Origin: Streptomyces albidoflavus
Lineage (GTDB): Bacteria; Actinomycetota; Actinomycetes; Streptomycetales; Streptomycetaceae
Length of the DNA: 64,000 nucleotides
Reading direction: 5' to 3'
NCBI RefSeq assembly: GCF_000719955.1
Contig: NZ_JOII01000001.1
Location: forward strand, 298,067 to 362,066
Below are positions 9,291-19,531 of this stretch, piece by piece. Each line of letters starts with the position of its first letter. Position 1 is the first letter of the stretch. Made by a program: the position numbers and the translations under genes. The notes under the pieces were generated by a model that saw nothing but the letters and a program-made list of their open reading frames with translations, searched no databases and was not told the DNA's origin.

Positions 9291-10652
9291 TTATCCGAGC
9301 GCCGACTTCACCACGTCCGCCAGCCGCCCCGCGATGGCCCCGGCCTGCTCGATGTCGGCGGCCTCGACCATGACCCGCACCAGCGGCTCGGTCCCCGAGG
9401 GGCGCAGCAGCACCCGGCCGGTCGCGCCCAGCTCCTGCTCGGCCTGGGCCACCGCCGAGGCCAGCTCGGCCGAGGTGGTCACCCGGCTGCGGTCCACGTC
9501 GGGCACGTTGACCAGGACCTGCGGCAGCCGCTCCATGACTGAGGCCAGCTCGGCCAGCGGGCGGCCGGTCTCGGCGACCCGGGCGGCCAGCATCAGGCCG
9601 GTCAGGGTGCCGTCGCCGGTGGTGGCGTGGTCGAGGATGATGACGTGGCCGGACTGCTCGCCGCCCAGCGCGTAGCCGTGCTCCTTCATCTCCTCCAGGA
9701 CGTACCGGTCGCCGACCGCCGTCTGGACCAGGGAGATGCCCTCGCGCTCCAGGGCCAGCTTGAAGCCGAGGTTGGACATGACGGTGGCCACCACGGTCTG
9801 CGAGCGCAGTCCGCCGTGCTCGCGCATCGACAGGGCCAGCACCGCGAGGATCTGGTCGCCGTCGATCTCCCGGCCCTCGGCGTCGACCGCCAGGCACCGG
9901 TCGGCGTCGCCGTCGTGGGCGATGCCCAGGTGGGCGCCGTGCTCGACCACGGCGGCGCGCAGCAGTTCCATGTGGGTGGAGCCGCAGCCGTCGTTGATGT
10001 TGAGGCCGTCGGGGTCGGCGCCGATGGTGACGACCTCGGCCCCGGCCCGGGCGAACGCCTCGGGCGAGACGCGAGCGGCGGCGCCGTGCGCCTCGTCCAG
10101 CACGATCTTCAGGCCGTCGAGGCGGTTGGGCAGCACCCCAATGAGGTGCGCGACGTACTGGTCGAAGCCCTCGTCGTAGTCGCGGACCCGGCCGACGCCC
10201 GCGCCGGTGGGCCGCTCCCAGGCGGCGCCGGTGCGGTGCTCCTCGTAGAGCGCCTCGATCCGGTCCTCCAGCTCGTCGGCGAGCTTGTGCCCGCCGCGGG
10301 CGAAGAACTTGATGCCGTTGTCGGGCATCGCGTTGTGGCTGGCGGAGAGCATCACACCCAGGTCCGCGCCGAGCGCGCCCGTGAGGTACGCCACCGCGGG
10401 CGTCGGCAGCACGCCGACCCGCAGCACGTCCACCCCGGCGCTGGCCAGGCCCGCGACGACCGCGGCCTCCAGGAACTCACCGGACGCCCGGGGATCCCGC
10501 CCCACCACGGCCACCTGCCGGTGACCGGTGCTCGCCGTGCCCGCCTCGGCGAGCACGTGCGCCGCCGCGACCGACAGGCCGAGCGCCAGCTCCGCCGTCA
10601 GATCCGCGTTGGCGACGCCGCGTACCCCGTCCGTGCCGAAGAGTCGTCCCAC
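9291..10652 (-). CDS. glmM: phosphoglucosamine mutase
   Basis: Interconverts glucosamine-6-phosphate and glucosamine-1-phosphate for UDP-GlcNAc synthesis. 453 residues. [12 protein letters not shown] is the classic GlmM N-terminus; the active-site phosphoserine is Ser105 in [14 protein letters not shown]; metal-binding DGDADRC and the phosphate-binding [14 protein letters not shown] follow in order. GTG start. It lies downstream of rpsI on the same strand as in other Streptomyces, separated by a terminator hairpin, so it probably has its own promoter in the 284-nt spacer. Confidence 0.97.
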   Translation of the reverse strand: MGRLFGTDGVRGVANADLTAELALGLSVAAAHVLAEAGTASTGHRQVAVVGRDPRASGEFLEAAVVAGLASAGVDVLRVGVLPTPAVAYLTGALGADLGVMLSASHNAMPDNGIKFFARGGHKLADELEDRIEALYEEHRTGAAWERPTGAGVGRVRDYDEGFDQYVAHLIGVLPNRLDGLKIVLDEAHGAAARVSPEAFARAGAEVVTIGADPDGLNINDGCGSTHMELLRAAVVEHGAHLGIAHDGDADRCLAVDAEGREIDGDQILAVLALSMREHGGLRSQTVVATVMSNLGFKLALEREGISLVQTAVGDRYVLEEMKEHGYALGGEQSGHVIILDHATTGDGTLTGLMLAARVAETGRPLAELASVMERLPQVLVNVPDVDRSRVTTSAELASAVAQAEQELGATGRVLLRPSGTEPLVRVMVEAADIEQAGAIAGRLADVVKSALG

Positions 10653-10879
10653 TGGTGTGTCCTCCGAACCTCAGGGCCCGCCGACCGCGCGCACGTACGA
10701 CAAACGCGCGGATGCGCGAACGCGACGCGGGCATGCCGGGGCCCGTGCTCATGCTTCATACCGTTGTACGGCATACGGCTGCACGACCGGTGATCGCACG
10801 GCGCGTACAGCCCCGTATGCCCGAGATTCCCGGTCCGCACCCTCGTGGGGCACACGCGACCGGGCGCAGATAGACGTAC

Positions 10880-10910
10880 GCCCCGGCGGCACAGCACGTG
10901 CCGCCGGGGC
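10880..10910 (-). terminator. rpsI downstream terminator
   Basis: A 13-bp perfect stem (GCCCCGGCGGCAC at 10880-10892 and its complement at 10898-10910) with a 5-nt loop, 26 nt past the rpsI stop codon on the minus strand. Confidence 0.8.
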
Positions 10911-10936
10911 GAAGCGTCGCGAGAGCAGCGAGCGAT

Positions 10937-11440
10937 TTAGCGCTTGCTGTACTGCGGGGCCTTGCGGGCCTTCTTGAGACCGGCCTTCTTGCGCTCGACC
11001 GCGCGGTCGTCACGCGTGAGGAAGCCGGCCTTCTTGAGGGCGCCGCGGTTGTTGTCCACGTCGGCCTCGTTCAGCGCGCGGGCCACGCCGAGGCGCAGGG
11101 CACCGGCCTGACCGGAGACGCCGCCACCCGAGATGCGGGCGATGACGTCGTAACGGCCTTCGAGCTCGAGCACCTTGAAGGGCTCGTTGACTTCCTGCTG
11201 GTGCACCTTGTTGGGGAAGTAGTCCTCAAGGGTGCGGCCGTTGATCTTCCACTTGCCGGTGCCCGGAACGATCCGGACGCGGGCGATGGCGTTCTTGCGG
11301 CGGCCCAGGCCGGCGGCCGGCTGGGGCTCACCGAAGCCGGACGCGAGGGACTCCGAGGTGTAGTCGCCCTCGGGGGTCTCGGACTCGGTGGTGTACTGCT
11401 CGATGTCGTCGAGGGGGAGCTCGGCGGTGGTCTCGGCCAC
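10937..11440 (-). CDS. rpsI: 30S ribosomal protein S9
   Basis: 167 residues. The C-terminal 125 residues carry the universal S9 pattern ([19 protein letters not shown], and [19 protein letters not shown]) and end in the conserved [12 protein letters not shown] tail that reaches the P site. The acidic N-terminal extension of about 40 residues is typical for actinobacteria. GTG start with GGAG upstream. Follows rplM by 43 nt; the two form the usual L13-S9 operon. Confidence 0.97.
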   Translation of the reverse strand: MAETTAELPLDDIEQYTTESETPEGDYTSESLASGFGEPQPAAGLGRRKNAIARVRIVPGTGKWKINGRTLEDYFPNKVHQQEVNEPFKVLELEGRYDVIARISGGGVSGQAGALRLGVARALNEADVDNNRGALKKAGFLTRDDRAVERKKAGLKKARKAPQYSKR

Positions 11441-11483
11441 GATTCTCCTCAGATTCGTTTCAGTCTTAGGGGTGTGGCCGGAA

Positions 11484-11927
11484 CTACTGCGCGACCTGGG
11501 TGATCTCGAACGGCACCGGCTGCTGGGCAGCGTGCGGGTGCTGCTCGCCCGCGTAGACCTTCAGCTTCGAGAGCATCTGACGGCCCAGGGTGTTCTTCGG
11601 GAGCATGCCCTTGACGGCCTTCTCGACGGCCTTCTCGGGGTTCTTGTCCATCAGCTCGTCGTAGCGCACCGAGCGCAGACCGCCCGGGTAACCGGAGTGG
11701 CGGTACGCCATCTTCTGGGTGCGCTTGTTGCCCGAGAGGTGGATCTTGTCGGCGTTGATGATGACGACGAAGTCACCGGTGTCGACGTGGGGGGCGTAGA
11801 TCGGCTTGTGCTTGCCCCGCAGGAGGGTGGCGGCAGTGGTCGCCAGACGGCCCAGGACAACGTCCCGGGCATCGATGACGTGCCACTGGCGGGTGACATC
11901 GCCGGGCTTGGGGCTGTACGTACGCAC
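11484..11927 (-). CDS. rplM: 50S ribosomal protein L13
   Basis: 147 residues, the standard length, starting at a GTG (11927) with [20 protein letters not shown]. The signature [21 protein letters not shown] and [12 protein letters not shown] are both present. First gene of the rplM-rpsI operon; an early assembly protein of the large subunit that can also act as an autogenous repressor in other bacteria. Confidence 0.97.
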   Translation of the reverse strand: MRTYSPKPGDVTRQWHVIDARDVVLGRLATTAATLLRGKHKPIYAPHVDTGDFVVIINADKIHLSGNKRTQKMAYRHSGYPGGLRSVRYDELMDKNPEKAVEKAVKGMLPKNTLGRQMLSKLKVYAGEQHPHAAQQPVPFEITQVAQ

Positions 11928-12237
11928 GGTTCGTAGCCTTCGCTTCTTCAGTGAGTGGGTCCTGACATGGCCACCACGGACGATCACGACAGCCCTGGCC
12001 GCACATCGGTGACGCATCCGAGTGCTTGCCGCTGGTCATCGGCCCGGTGGGACCGGTGTAAGGGCCCCTCACGTGAGAATGAGCAAGCCAATACACATAA
12101 CGAACACGCACGATACCCGCGTTTCCCCGAACGGGTCAAAACGCGAGTGCGCACGCGGCGGACCCGAAGATCCGGACCGCGAGCCGAGGCGTATCCGCCC
12201 CTCCACCATAACCAACCCCGGCCGTAGGATGCGGGCC
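11928..12237. other. divergent intergenic region between rplM and a membrane protein gene
   Basis: 310 nt holding the promoters of rplM (minus) and of the gene at 12238 (plus). The stretch at 12060-12120 is relatively AT-rich (AATGAGCAAGCCAATACACA) and on the minus strand contains TTGCTC and TTACAC boxes 19 nt apart, a weak promoter candidate for rplM. No hairpin or RNA gene was recognised. Confidence 0.4.
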
Positions 12238-13116
12238 ATGAGCTATGGGCAGGGGGGCCCTCCGTGGGGCCAGGGGGACAGGGGCCCGCAGGGGCAGCAG
12301 CCGTACGGGCAGCAGCGGCCGGCCACGCCGGACTGGGAGGCGCTCGCCTCGGCCTCCGAGGCGCGGGGTCGTAAGCGCCGCTGGACGCTGATCGGGGGCG
12401 GCGCGGTCGCCACGGTCGCGGTGGCCGCGCTGGTCGCGACCCTGGTGGTGCGCGCCAACAGCGACGACCCGAAGGCGTCCGACCCGATCGGCGGGGTCTC
12501 CAGCTCCTCGGCGCTGCCCGAGGACACCACGGCCCCGGCCCCGTCCTTCTCCGAGGTGGCCCCGCCTCCGCCGCCGGACCCCAAGGACTTCGTCTCCAGC
12601 GCCGAGAAGGACAAGGCCCCGCTGACGGCCCTCTCGCTCTACCCGGGCAGGAAGCTCACCGTCGGCGATCGCGTGTACGCCAAGGGCGCGCTCCACCGCA
12701 CCACCAAGTGCGCGAGCGGCACCCAGGGCGCGCTGGGCCAGGTCCTCACCAAGAACGGCTGCGAGCAGCTGATCCGCGCCACCTACCGGCGCGACGGGGT
12801 CGCGGTCACCGTGGGCGTCGCCACCTTCAAGACGGCCGACGTGGCCGCCCGGGTGAAGGAGGAGACCAGCGGCAACGTCGCCTCGCTGGCCGGCGAGGGC
12901 GTCCCCACCTTCTGCCGCACCACGGTCTGCCGCTCCACCGCCAACGCCTACGGCCGGTACGTCTACTTCACCGTCGGCGGCTTCACCAACGGCGACAACG
13001 TCACCAAGCAGGACCGGGCCGTCTTCACCACCGGCGACGACGTGGCGGAGTTCACCCTGCGCCAGATCCACCGCCGCGGCGTCGCCCAGGCCTCCCAGGC
13101 GGCCGCCGCGCAGTGA
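12238..13116 (+). CDS. membrane-anchored hypothetical protein
   Basis: 292 residues, unknown function. A Gly/Gln/Pro-rich cytoplasmic head (1-30), a basic GRKRRW, one membrane helix (about 48-68, rich in Val/Ala), a Ser/Pro-rich linker with PAPSFSEVAPPPPPDP, then an extracellular domain of about 190 residues with four cysteines (CASGT, NGCEQL, CRTTVCRS). The arrangement suggests a single-pass protein with its folded domain outside the membrane and disulfide bonds. The ATG at 12238 is preceded by AGGATG; an in-frame ATG at 12229 is possible. Convergent with truA, stops 10 nt apart. Confidence 0.75.
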   Translation: MSYGQGGPPWGQGDRGPQGQQPYGQQRPATPDWEALASASEARGRKRRWTLIGGGAVATVAVAALVATLVVRANSDDPKASDPIGGVSSSSALPEDTTAPAPSFSEVAPPPPPDPKDFVSSAEKDKAPLTALSLYPGRKLTVGDRVYAKGALHRTTKCASGTQGALGQVLTKNGCEQLIRATYRRDGVAVTVGVATFKTADVAARVKEETSGNVASLAGEGVPTFCRTTVCRSTANAYGRYVYFTVGGFTNGDNVTKQDRAVFTTGDDVAEFTLRQIHRRGVAQASQAAAAQ

Positions 13117-13126
13117 GCCCGGCCGC

Positions 13127-14014
13127 TCAGCCGCAGCAGGCGGTGTTGGGCAGGGTCCGCTTGTTGCGGGCCTCCCGGTTGCGGGCCGCCAGCAGCTCGT
13201 CGGCCGGGTAGCCGACCTCCTCCAGGGTCAGCCCGTGCGGCCGCACCACGTGCACCGCGGAGTCCCGCACCCCGGCCGCCAGCACCTTCCCGGGCCATTC
13301 CACGGGCCGGTGGCCGTCGCCCACGAAGAGCAGCGCGCCGACCAGCGAGCGCACCATGTTGTGGCAGAACGCGTCGGCCCGCACGGTCGCCGTGACGATC
13401 CCGTCCCGGTCCCGCTCCCAGCTCAGCTCCTGGAGGGTGCGGATAGTTGTCGCCCCCTCCCGCCGCTTGCAGTACGCGGCGAAGTCGTGCTCGCCGAGGA
13501 GCGCCACGGAGGCCGCGTTCATCGCCTCCACGTCGAGCGTCCAGTCGTGCCACAGCACGTGCCCGCGCAGCAGCGGGTCGACCCCGCCGGGGTGGTCGGT
13601 GACCCGGTACGCGTACCGCCGCCAGACCGCCGAGAACCGCGCGTCGAACCCGGCCGGGGCCTCGGCCACCCGCCAGATCCGCACATCGTGCGGCAGCCGC
13701 CCGGCGAGCCGCCGCAGCAGCTTCTCCCGGTGCTCCTCCCAGACCGCCGCCGGCAGGTCCACGTGGGCCACCTGCCCCCGCGCGTGCACTCCTGAGTCGG
13801 TCCGCCCGGCCACCGTCAGCTCGTACGTCCGCTCCCCCGACCGCGTCACGGTCCGCAGGGCGTCCTCGATCTCGCCCTGCACGGTCCGCCGGCCGGCGGC
13901 CTGCTTGGCCCAGCCGGAGAAGTCCCGCCCGTCGTAACTGAGGTCCAGCCGCACCCGGACGTGCCCGTCCTCGGGCCCGTCCCGCCGCACCGTGTACTCC
14001 ACCTGCTCGCTCAC
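13127..14014 (-). CDS. truA: tRNA pseudouridine(38-40) synthase
   Basis: Converts uridines 38-40 of the tRNA anticodon arm to pseudouridine. 295 residues. The catalytic Asp is residue 73 in [27 protein letters not shown] near the N-terminus and [21 protein letters not shown] near the C-terminus are family signatures. GTG start at 14014 with an AAGGATG upstream; the long upstream open frame is arginine/proline-rich and looks non-coding. It lies directly downstream of rplQ, the usual actinobacterial position, 88 nt away. Confidence 0.95.
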   Translation of the reverse strand: MSEQVEYTVRRDGPEDGHVRVRLDLSYDGRDFSGWAKQAAGRRTVQGEIEDALRTVTRSGERTYELTVAGRTDSGVHARGQVAHVDLPAAVWEEHREKLLRRLAGRLPHDVRIWRVAEAPAGFDARFSAVWRRYAYRVTDHPGGVDPLLRGHVLWHDWTLDVEAMNAASVALLGEHDFAAYCKRREGATTIRTLQELSWERDRDGIVTATVRADAFCHNMVRSLVGALLFVGDGHRPVEWPGKVLAAGVRDSAVHVVRPHGLTLEEVGYPADELLAARNREARNKRTLPNTACCG

Positions 14015-14102
14015 CCGCGCATCCTTCTCTCCACCGTCCCGGTACGGCGGCGGGCCCGCACCCCCGAGGGGATACGGGCCCGCACACACGCGTACGACCG
14101 GC

Positions 14103-14603
14103 TCAGGCGTCCTTCGCCTCGTCGTCCTTGGCCTCGGCAGCGGCCTCGGGCGCCTCGGTGGCGGCCTGGTCCTTGCCGGCGGCGTCTTCCTTGACCGCGC
14201 GCTTGGTCGCGGCCTCGGCCTCACCGGTGGCCTCCTGGGCCACGGTCAGGGCCTCCACCAGCTCGATGACGGCCATGGGAGCGTTGTCGCCACGGCGGTT
14301 ACCGACCTTGGTGATCCGGGTGTAGCCACCCGGGCGGTTCTCGTAACGGGGGCCGATCTCGGTGAAGAGCGTGTGGACGACGCTCTTGTCCGTGATGACC
14401 TGGAGAACCTGGCGGCGGTTGTGAAGGTCGCCCTTCTTCGCCTTGGTGACCAGACGCTCGGCGTAGGGACGCAGACGGCGCGCCTTCGCCTCGGTCGTCT
14501 TGATCCGGCCGTGCTCGAACAGCGAGCGCGCGAGGTTCGCGAGCATGAGCCGCTCGTGCGCGGCGCTGCCGCCCAGACGGGCACCCTTGGTGGGCTTCGG
14601 CAT
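14103..14603 (-). CDS. rplQ: 50S ribosomal protein L17
   Basis: 166 residues: the conserved L17 core ([51 protein letters not shown]) in the first 120, then a low-complexity Ala/Glu/Lys/Asp tail of about 45 residues as in other Streptomyces L17 proteins. Strong AAGGAG before the ATG. Unlike the compact alpha operon of many bacteria, 386 nt with repeats and a hairpin separate it from rpoA, so it may have its own promoter. Confidence 0.97.
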   Translation of the reverse strand: MPKPTKGARLGGSAAHERLMLANLARSLFEHGRIKTTEAKARRLRPYAERLVTKAKKGDLHNRRQVLQVITDKSVVHTLFTEIGPRYENRPGGYTRITKVGNRRGDNAPMAVIELVEALTVAQEATGEAEAATKRAVKEDAAGKDQAATEAPEAAAEAKDDEAKDA

Positions 14604-14740
14604 GGTCTTTCTCCTTGTGATCTGCACCGGCCGTATCAGGTACCGATGACAGTGTCCGCACGAACTTGTGTCCGCCGGAGTCTCGACCCGAACGACTCCA
14701 AAGAGCCACCCGGACCCCTCAACCGCCCCAGACCGACTGC

Positions 14741-14936
14741 AGCCTGTCCGACGGACCCAACTGAGCCCGTCCGACGAACCCAACTAAGCCAGTCCGACGG
14801 ACCCAACTAAGCCCGTCCGGCGATTGAGGACATCTTTTCAACCGGCCACGCACCCGAGGAATCCCCCGGAAGCCCGGCCAAACTCAGCCCGTCCGGCGCT
14901 TGAGGACAATTTCAAGCCCGTCCGGCGCTTGAGGAC
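14741..14936. repeat. cluster of short degenerate direct repeats between rplQ and rpoA
   Basis: Six related units. Three near-copies at 14741, 14764 and 14787 share AGCCxGTCCGACGRACCCAA; three more share AGCCCGTCCGGCG followed by [AC]TTGAGGAC at 14810-14831, 14886-14907 and 14915-14936, the last two identical over 22 nt. The units run head to tail in one orientation. Short repeats of the GCCCGTCCGGCG-TTGAGGAC type are, from memory, dispersed in Streptomyces intergenic regions; a genome-wide count was not possible. The whole 14604-14989 spacer otherwise holds no gene. Confidence 0.8.
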
Positions 14937-14946
14937 ACCCGAGCCC

Positions 14947-14980
14947 CGGCAGGGGCAAGCCCGAAGGCCCACCCCTGCCG
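14947..14980 (-). terminator. hairpin downstream of rpoA
   Basis: CGGCAGGGG (14947-14955) pairs with CCCCTGCCG (14972-14980), 9 nt past the rpoA stop on the minus strand. The same stem sequence is used in the rplN-rpsQ spacer (25450-25487). Confidence 0.65.
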
Positions 14981-14989
14981 AGCGGAACC

Positions 14990-16012
14990 TCAGTACTGCT
15001 CGGTCTCCACGAACCCGGCGTCCGCGTCGTCGTCGGCGCCGAAGGCGTCAGCCGCGGCGGTCGGGTCGAATCCGGGCGGGCTGTCCTTGAGCGCCAGCGA
15101 CATCCCGGCGAGCTTCGCCTTGACCTCGTCGATCGACTTCGCACCGAAGTTCCGGATGTCGAGCAGATCGGCCTCGGAGCGGGCGACGAGCTCACCCACG
15201 GAGTGGATGCCCTCACGCTTGAGGCAGTTGTAGGAGCGGACGGTCAGCTCCAGCTCCTCGATCGGCAGCGCCAGGTCGGCCGCGAGCGCGGCGTCCGTCG
15301 GCGAGGGGCCCATGTCGATGCCCTCGGCGTCGACGTTGAGCTCACGGGCCAGACCGAACAGCTCGACCAGGGTCTTGCCCGCGGAGGCCATGGCGTCACG
15401 CGGACGCATCGCCTGCTTGGTCTCGACGTCGACGATGAGCTTGTCGAAGTCGGTCCGCTGCTCGACTCGGGTCGCCTCGACCTTGTAGGTGACCTTGAGG
15501 ACGGGCGAGTAGATCGAGTCGACCGGAACCCGGCCGATCTCCTGGCCCGCCTGCTTGTTCTGGACGGCGGAGACGTAGCCGCGACCGCGCTCGACGGTCA
15601 GCTCCATCTCCAGCTTGCCCTTGGCGTTCAGCGTGGCGAGCACCAGGTCGGGGTTGTGCACCTCGACACCGGCCGGGGGCGCGATGTCGGCGGCGGTGAC
15701 CAGACCCGGGCCCTGCTTGCGCAGGTACATCACGACCGGCTCGTCGTGCTCCGAGGAGACGACCAGCTGCTTGATGTTGAGGATCAGGTCGGTGACGTCC
15801 TCCTTGACGCCCGGCACGGTGGTGAACTCGTGCAGGACACCGTCGATGCGGATGGACGTGACCGCCGCACCCGGGATCGAGGAGAGCAGCGTGCGCCGCA
15901 GGGAGTTGCCGAGGGTGTAGCCGAAGCCCGGCTCCAGCGGCTCGATCACGAACCGGGAGCGGAATTCGTCGACGACCTCTTCGGTCAACGAGGGACGCTG
16001 AGCGATCAGCAT
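14990..16012 (-). CDS. rpoA: DNA-directed RNA polymerase subunit alpha
   Basis: 340 residues, the standard Streptomyces length. N-terminal assembly domain with [20 protein letters not shown] and [16 protein letters not shown]-terminal domain with the DNA- and activator-binding helix-hairpin-helix ([30 protein letters not shown]). The acidic end ([15 protein letters not shown]) is typical of the genus. ATG at 16012. Separated from rpsK by a 161-nt spacer with a strong hairpin; rpsD, found here in many bacteria, is absent. Confidence 0.98.
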   Translation of the reverse strand: MLIAQRPSLTEEVVDEFRSRFVIEPLEPGFGYTLGNSLRRTLLSSIPGAAVTSIRIDGVLHEFTTVPGVKEDVTDLILNIKQLVVSSEHDEPVVMYLRKQGPGLVTAADIAPPAGVEVHNPDLVLATLNAKGKLEMELTVERGRGYVSAVQNKQAGQEIGRVPVDSIYSPVLKVTYKVEATRVEQRTDFDKLIVDVETKQAMRPRDAMASAGKTLVELFGLARELNVDAEGIDMGPSPTDAALAADLALPIEELELTVRSYNCLKREGIHSVGELVARSEADLLDIRNFGAKSIDEVKAKLAGMSLALKDSPPGFDPTAAADAFGADDDADAGFVETEQY

Positions 16013-16099
16013 GCTTTCTGTTCCTTCAGTCAGGGGCGCCCGCTATTTGACGCCCGACCCGCCGGGCGGTGAGCCCGGCATTGACACTGCTCAAGGGTA

Positions 16100-16132
16100 C
16101 GGGCGGTACGGCCGAATCGGCCGTACCGCCCG
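16100..16132 (-). terminator. hairpin between rpsK and rpoA
   Basis: A perfect 15-bp stem (CGGGCGGTACGGCCG at 16100-16114 and its complement at 16118-16132) with a 3-nt loop. On the minus strand it lies 42 nt after rpsK and 87 nt before rpoA, so it could terminate or attenuate transcription inside the alpha operon. Confidence 0.7.
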
Positions 16133-16173
16133 GAAACCCACAGCCGGCCGGGGCTCACGCCCCGGCGGTCCGA

Positions 16174-16578
16174 TCAAACGCGGCGGCGCTTGGGGGGACG
16201 GCAGCCGTTGTGCGGGGTGGGGGTGACGTCCTGGATCGAGCCGACCTCCAGGCCGGTGGCCTGGAGCGAGCGGATCGCGGTCTCACGGCCGGAGCCGGGA
16301 CCCTTGACGAAGACGTCGACCTTGCGCATGCCGTGCTCCTGCGCGCGGCGGGCGGCCGACTCGGCGGCCATCTGCGCGGCGAAGGGGGTGGACTTGCGCG
16401 AGCCCTTGAAGCCGACGTGGCCGGCGGAGGCCCAGGAGATCACGTTGCCCGTGGGGTCGGTGATCGAGACGATCGTGTTGTTGAACGTGCTCTTGATGTG
16501 CGCGTGGCCGTGAGCGACGTTCTTCTTTTCCTTGCGGCGCACCTTCTTGGCAGCGCCCTGACGTCCCTTGGGGGGCAT
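16174..16578 (-). CDS. rpsK: 30S ribosomal protein S11
   Basis: 134 residues. [20 protein letters not shown] and the C-terminal [18 protein letters not shown] are diagnostic of S11, which lines the platform near the E site. ATG at 16578. Follows rpsM by 65 nt in the alpha operon. Confidence 0.97.
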   Translation of the reverse strand: MPPKGRQGAAKKVRRKEKKNVAHGHAHIKSTFNNTIVSITDPTGNVISWASAGHVGFKGSRKSTPFAAQMAAESAARRAQEHGMRKVDVFVKGPGSGRETAIRSLQATGLEVGSIQDVTPTPHNGCRPPKRRRV

Positions 16579-16643
16579 GTCTTATCTCCAGTGGGAGGTG
16601 GTCGGTCCTACAGCGAAGACCGCTGACGAGCGTCCGCTGCGGA

Positions 16644-17024
16644 CTACTTCTTGCCCGGCTTCTTCTTACCGGCGATGGCGCGACGCGGGCCCTTGCGGGT
16701 GCGGGCGTTGGTGCTGGTGCGCTGGCCGTGGACGGGCAGGCCACGGCGGTGACGCAGACCCTGGTAGCAGCCGATCTCGACCTTGCGGCGGATGTCGGCC
16801 TGGATCTCGCGACGGAGGTCACCCTCGGTCTTGATGTTGTTGTCCACGTACTCGCGGATCTTGACCAGGTCCTCTTCGGACAGGTCGCGAACGCGGGCGT
16901 TGGGGTCGACGCCGGTGGCCTCCAGCGTCTGCTGCGAAAGGGTCCGGCCGATGCCGAACACGTAGGTGAGGGCGACCTCCACACGCTTTTCGCGCGGGAT
17001 GTCGACACCGGAAACGCGTGCCAT
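16644..17024 (-). CDS. rpsM: 30S ribosomal protein S13
   Basis: 126 residues. [20 protein letters not shown] and [20 protein letters not shown] are universal S13 signatures; the basic tail ends in GKKKPGKK. S13 bridges the subunits and contacts P-site tRNA. A 221-nt spacer separates it from rpmJ upstream. Confidence 0.97.
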   Translation of the reverse strand: MARVSGVDIPREKRVEVALTYVFGIGRTLSQQTLEATGVDPNARVRDLSEEDLVKIREYVDNNIKTEGDLRREIQADIRRKVEIGCYQGLRHRRGLPVHGQRTSTNARTRKGPRRAIAGKKKPGKK

Positions 17025-17245
17025 CTAATGGCTCCAGTTGTCTGTCGGAGGTCTGCCGCAGTGCCGCTCCCGACCGCCGATCCACCGGGGCGGACGGAGC
17101 CGCCGAGGGGCATGGAACGGAACGGGTCCCCGGCCTCCGACCGGGGGTACCGCCCTTCTCACGTGTTCAGGACACGGGAAGAGGCGGGCACTGCGTTTGG
17201 TGATACTGCTGTGCGTCGCGCGTGATCTGCGAGAGCAGGTGTGCG

Positions 17246-17359
17246 TCAGCCCTGGCGCTGCTTGTGGCGCGGGTTGTCGCAGATGATCATGACCCGGCCG
17301 TGACGGCGGATCACCCTGCACTTGTCGCAGATCTTCTTGACGCTCGGCTTGACCTTCAT
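17246..17359 (-). CDS. rpmJ: 50S ribosomal protein L36
   Basis: 37 residues, [14 protein letters not shown] onward, ending RHKQRQG. The zinc-ligand pattern C-x2-C-x12-C-x4-H is complete, so this is the zinc-binding (C+) form. The start is the ATG complement at 17357-17359. Confidence 0.97.
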   Translation of the reverse strand: MKVKPSVKKICDKCRVIRRHGRVMIICDNPRHKQRQG

Positions 17360-17423
17360 GGTGAGGTTCTCCGGGTCAGGTGCCGGCCACCACCCCGGGG
17401 AAGGGGCGGCGAGCGGGCAAGAT

Positions 17424-17645
17424 CTACTTGTACCGGTAGACGATCCGGCCACGCGTCAGGTCGTACGGAGACAGCTCCACCACGACCCGGTCGTCAGGGA
17501 GGATACGGATGTAGTGCATACGCATCTTGCCGCTGATGTGTGCCAGGACCTGGTGGCCGTTCTGGAGCTCAACCTTGAACATGGCGTTCGGAAGAGACTC
17601 GACGACAGTGCCCTCGATCTCGATGGCACCTTGCTTCTTGGCCAC
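17424..17645 (-). CDS. infA: translation initiation factor IF-1
   Basis: 73 residues with the S1-like OB fold: [40 protein letters not shown] and [18 protein letters not shown]. It occupies the A site during initiation. GTG start at 17645 with GAAGGGCGA upstream. It lies 64 nt upstream of rpmJ in the usual map-infA-rpmJ-rpsM order. Confidence 0.97.
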   Translation of the reverse strand: MAKKQGAIEIEGTVVESLPNAMFKVELQNGHQVLAHISGKMRMHYIRILPDDRVVVELSPYDLTRGRIVYRYK

Positions 17646-17892
17646 GCTTCGCCCTTCGAATCGACTACCTTGACCGGCTCCGTGTCCCTTGCACATCCAT
17701 ACGGACATACGGGTGCACGAGAGCCGACGCGTCAGTCTACGCCAGGGCTCCCGCAAAAGGCGAATCGAGGAACAATGCCCCGATGCGCTGATCCTTATGC
17801 GTCCCGGCCGCAGACCGTCGCAGGACCCGCCCGGACGGACGAATCCGCCGGCCCACGCGCCCCACGGGACGCGCACGCCGGACATCTCTGGA

Positions 17893-18729
17893 TCAGGCCG
17901 CCGGGTCCGGGGCCGTGGTGATGCCGAACTCGGCCAGCTTCGCCTTGCCGCCGTCCTCGGCGGTCAGCACCAGCGGGCCCTGCTCGGTGAGGGCCACCGA
18001 GTGCTCCCAGTGCGAGGACCAGGTCCCGTCGGTGGTGATCACCGTCCAGTCGTCCTCCAGCACCTCGGTCTTCGGTGTGCCGAGGCTCACCATCGGCTCG
18101 ATCGCCAGGCAGAAGCCCGGGACCAGCTTCGGGCCCTTGCCCCGGCGCCGCTCGACGTAGTTCAGCAGGTGCGGGTCCATGTGCATCTCGGTGCCGATGC
18201 CGTGGCCGCCGTAGTCCTCGACGATCCCGTACTTGCCGCCGCCCGGCTTCGGCTGCCGGCGGATGTACGTCTCGATGGCGCGGGAGATGTCGACCAGCCG
18301 GTTGCCCTGCTTCATCGCGGCGATCCCGGCCCACATCGACTCCTCGGTCACCCGGGACAGCTCGACCAGCTCCGGAGCGTGGCCGGAGCCGACGAAGGCG
18401 GTGTACGCGGCGTCGCCGTGCCAGCCGTCGACGATCGCGCCGCAGTCGATGGAGATGATGTCGCCGTCGGCCAGGACCGTCTTCTCGTCCGGGATGCCGT
18501 GCACCACGACCTCGTTGACCGAGGTGCAGATGGTCGCCGGGAAGCCGCCGTAGCCGAGGAAGTTGGAGCGGGCCCCGTGCTCCTCCAGCACCTTGCGGGC
18601 CACCTGGTCCAGGTCCTGGGTGGTGGCGCCGGGCACGGCCGCCTCTCGCGTGGCACGGTGGATGGCGGCCACGACCAGCCCGGCCTCACGCATCTTGGCG
18701 ATCTGCTCGGGACTCTTGATCTGCACCAC
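17893..18729 (-). CDS. map: type I methionine aminopeptidase
   Basis: Removes the initiator Met from nascent proteins. About 278 residues. All five metal ligands are recognisable: two Asp in [16 protein letters not shown], His in [10 protein letters not shown], Glu in LAIEPM and Glu in SHWEHSVAL. Two adjacent GTG codons (18729 and 18726) follow an AGGAGG; 18729 is the better spaced. A terminator hairpin lies between adk and map, so map probably has its own promoter. Confidence 0.96.
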   Translation of the reverse strand: MVQIKSPEQIAKMREAGLVVAAIHRATREAAVPGATTQDLDQVARKVLEEHGARSNFLGYGGFPATICTSVNEVVVHGIPDEKTVLADGDIISIDCGAIVDGWHGDAAYTAFVGSGHAPELVELSRVTEESMWAGIAAMKQGNRLVDISRAIETYIRRQPKPGGGKYGIVEDYGGHGIGTEMHMDPHLLNYVERRRGKGPKLVPGFCLAIEPMVSLGTPKTEVLEDDWTVITTDGTWSSHWEHSVALTEQGPLVLTAEDGGKAKLAEFGITTAPDPAA

Positions 18730-18818
18730 GGGACTTGAACCTCCTGATTGTGGGCGGGATTCACCGCCGGCCTCGGTACCGGCCGCGGGACGCACCGTCC
18801 TCCAGTCTGCCGGACGCG

Positions 18819-18856
18819 CGACGGCCGCGGGCCCCTGGCGGGGACCGCGGCCGTCG
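18819..18856 (-). terminator. adk downstream terminator
   Basis: CGACGGCCGCGG (18819-18830) pairs perfectly with CCGCGGCCGTCG (18845-18856); the 14-nt loop can itself fold (CCCC/GGGG). It lies 19 nt past the adk stop on the minus strand. Confidence 0.8.
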
Positions 18857-18874
18857 AGGCGCGTACGCGCTATG

Positions 18875-19531
18875 TCACTTCTGGTCGGCGCCGAGGGCCG
18901 CCATCGCGCGGGCGGTGACCTCGTCGACCTTGCCGAGCGCGGAGATCGTCACCACGAGGCCCTGGGCCTTGTAGTGGTCGATGATCGGCTCGGTCTCGTT
19001 GTGGTAGACCTCGAGCCGCTTGCGGACGGTCTCCTCCTTGTCGTCCGCGCGCTGGTACAGCTCGCCGCCGCAGACGTCGCAGACGCCCTCGGTCTCGGGC
19101 TTGCTGTACTCCACGTGGAAGACGTGGCTGGAGTCGTTGCGGCAGATGCGGCGGCCGGCGATGCGCTTGACCACCTCGTCCTCGGGGACCTCCAGATCCA
19201 GGACCGCGTCGAGCGCGACACCCTGTGCCTTGAGGGACTCGTCCAGCGCCTTGGCCTGCGACACGTTCCGGGGGAAGCCGTCGAGGAGGAAGCCGTTCTC
19301 GGCGTCCGGCTGGGCCATGCGGTCCTCCGCCATGCCGATGGTCACCTCGTCGGGGACGAGGTTGCCGGCATCCATGTAGGACTTGGCCTGCTTGCCCAGT
19401 TCTGTGCCCTGGCTGATGTTGGCGCGGAACAAGTCACCCGTGGAGATGTGCGGGATCGACAGGTTCTTGGCGAGGAACGCGGCCTGCGTTCCCTTGCCGG
19501 CACCAGGCGGTCCGACGAGGACGATTCGCAT
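18875..19531 (-). CDS. adk: adenylate kinase
   Basis: Converts AMP plus ATP to two ADP. 218 residues. P-loop [10 protein letters not shown] at the N-terminus, DGFPRN (AMP/core motif), and a long LID domain carrying Cys residues ([19 protein letters not shown]) suggestive of a zinc-bound lid. Its ATG shares one base with the secY stop (TGATG), so the two are translationally coupled. Confidence 0.97.
   Translation of the reverse strand: MRIVLVGPPGAGKGTQAAFLAKNLSIPHISTGDLFRANISQGTELGKQAKSYMDAGNLVPDEVTIGMAEDRMAQPDAENGFLLDGFPRNVSQAKALDESLKAQGVALDAVLDLEVPEDEVVKRIAGRRICRNDSSHVFHVEYSKPETEGVCDVCGGELYQRADDKEETVRKRLEVYHNETEPIIDHYKAQGLVVTISALGKVDEVTARAMAALGADQK

Noticed and set aside
16013-16173. Search for rpsD between rpsK and rpoA
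   Set aside because: Only 161 nt with a hairpin; no S4 coding sequence. Streptomyces carries rpsD elsewhere.
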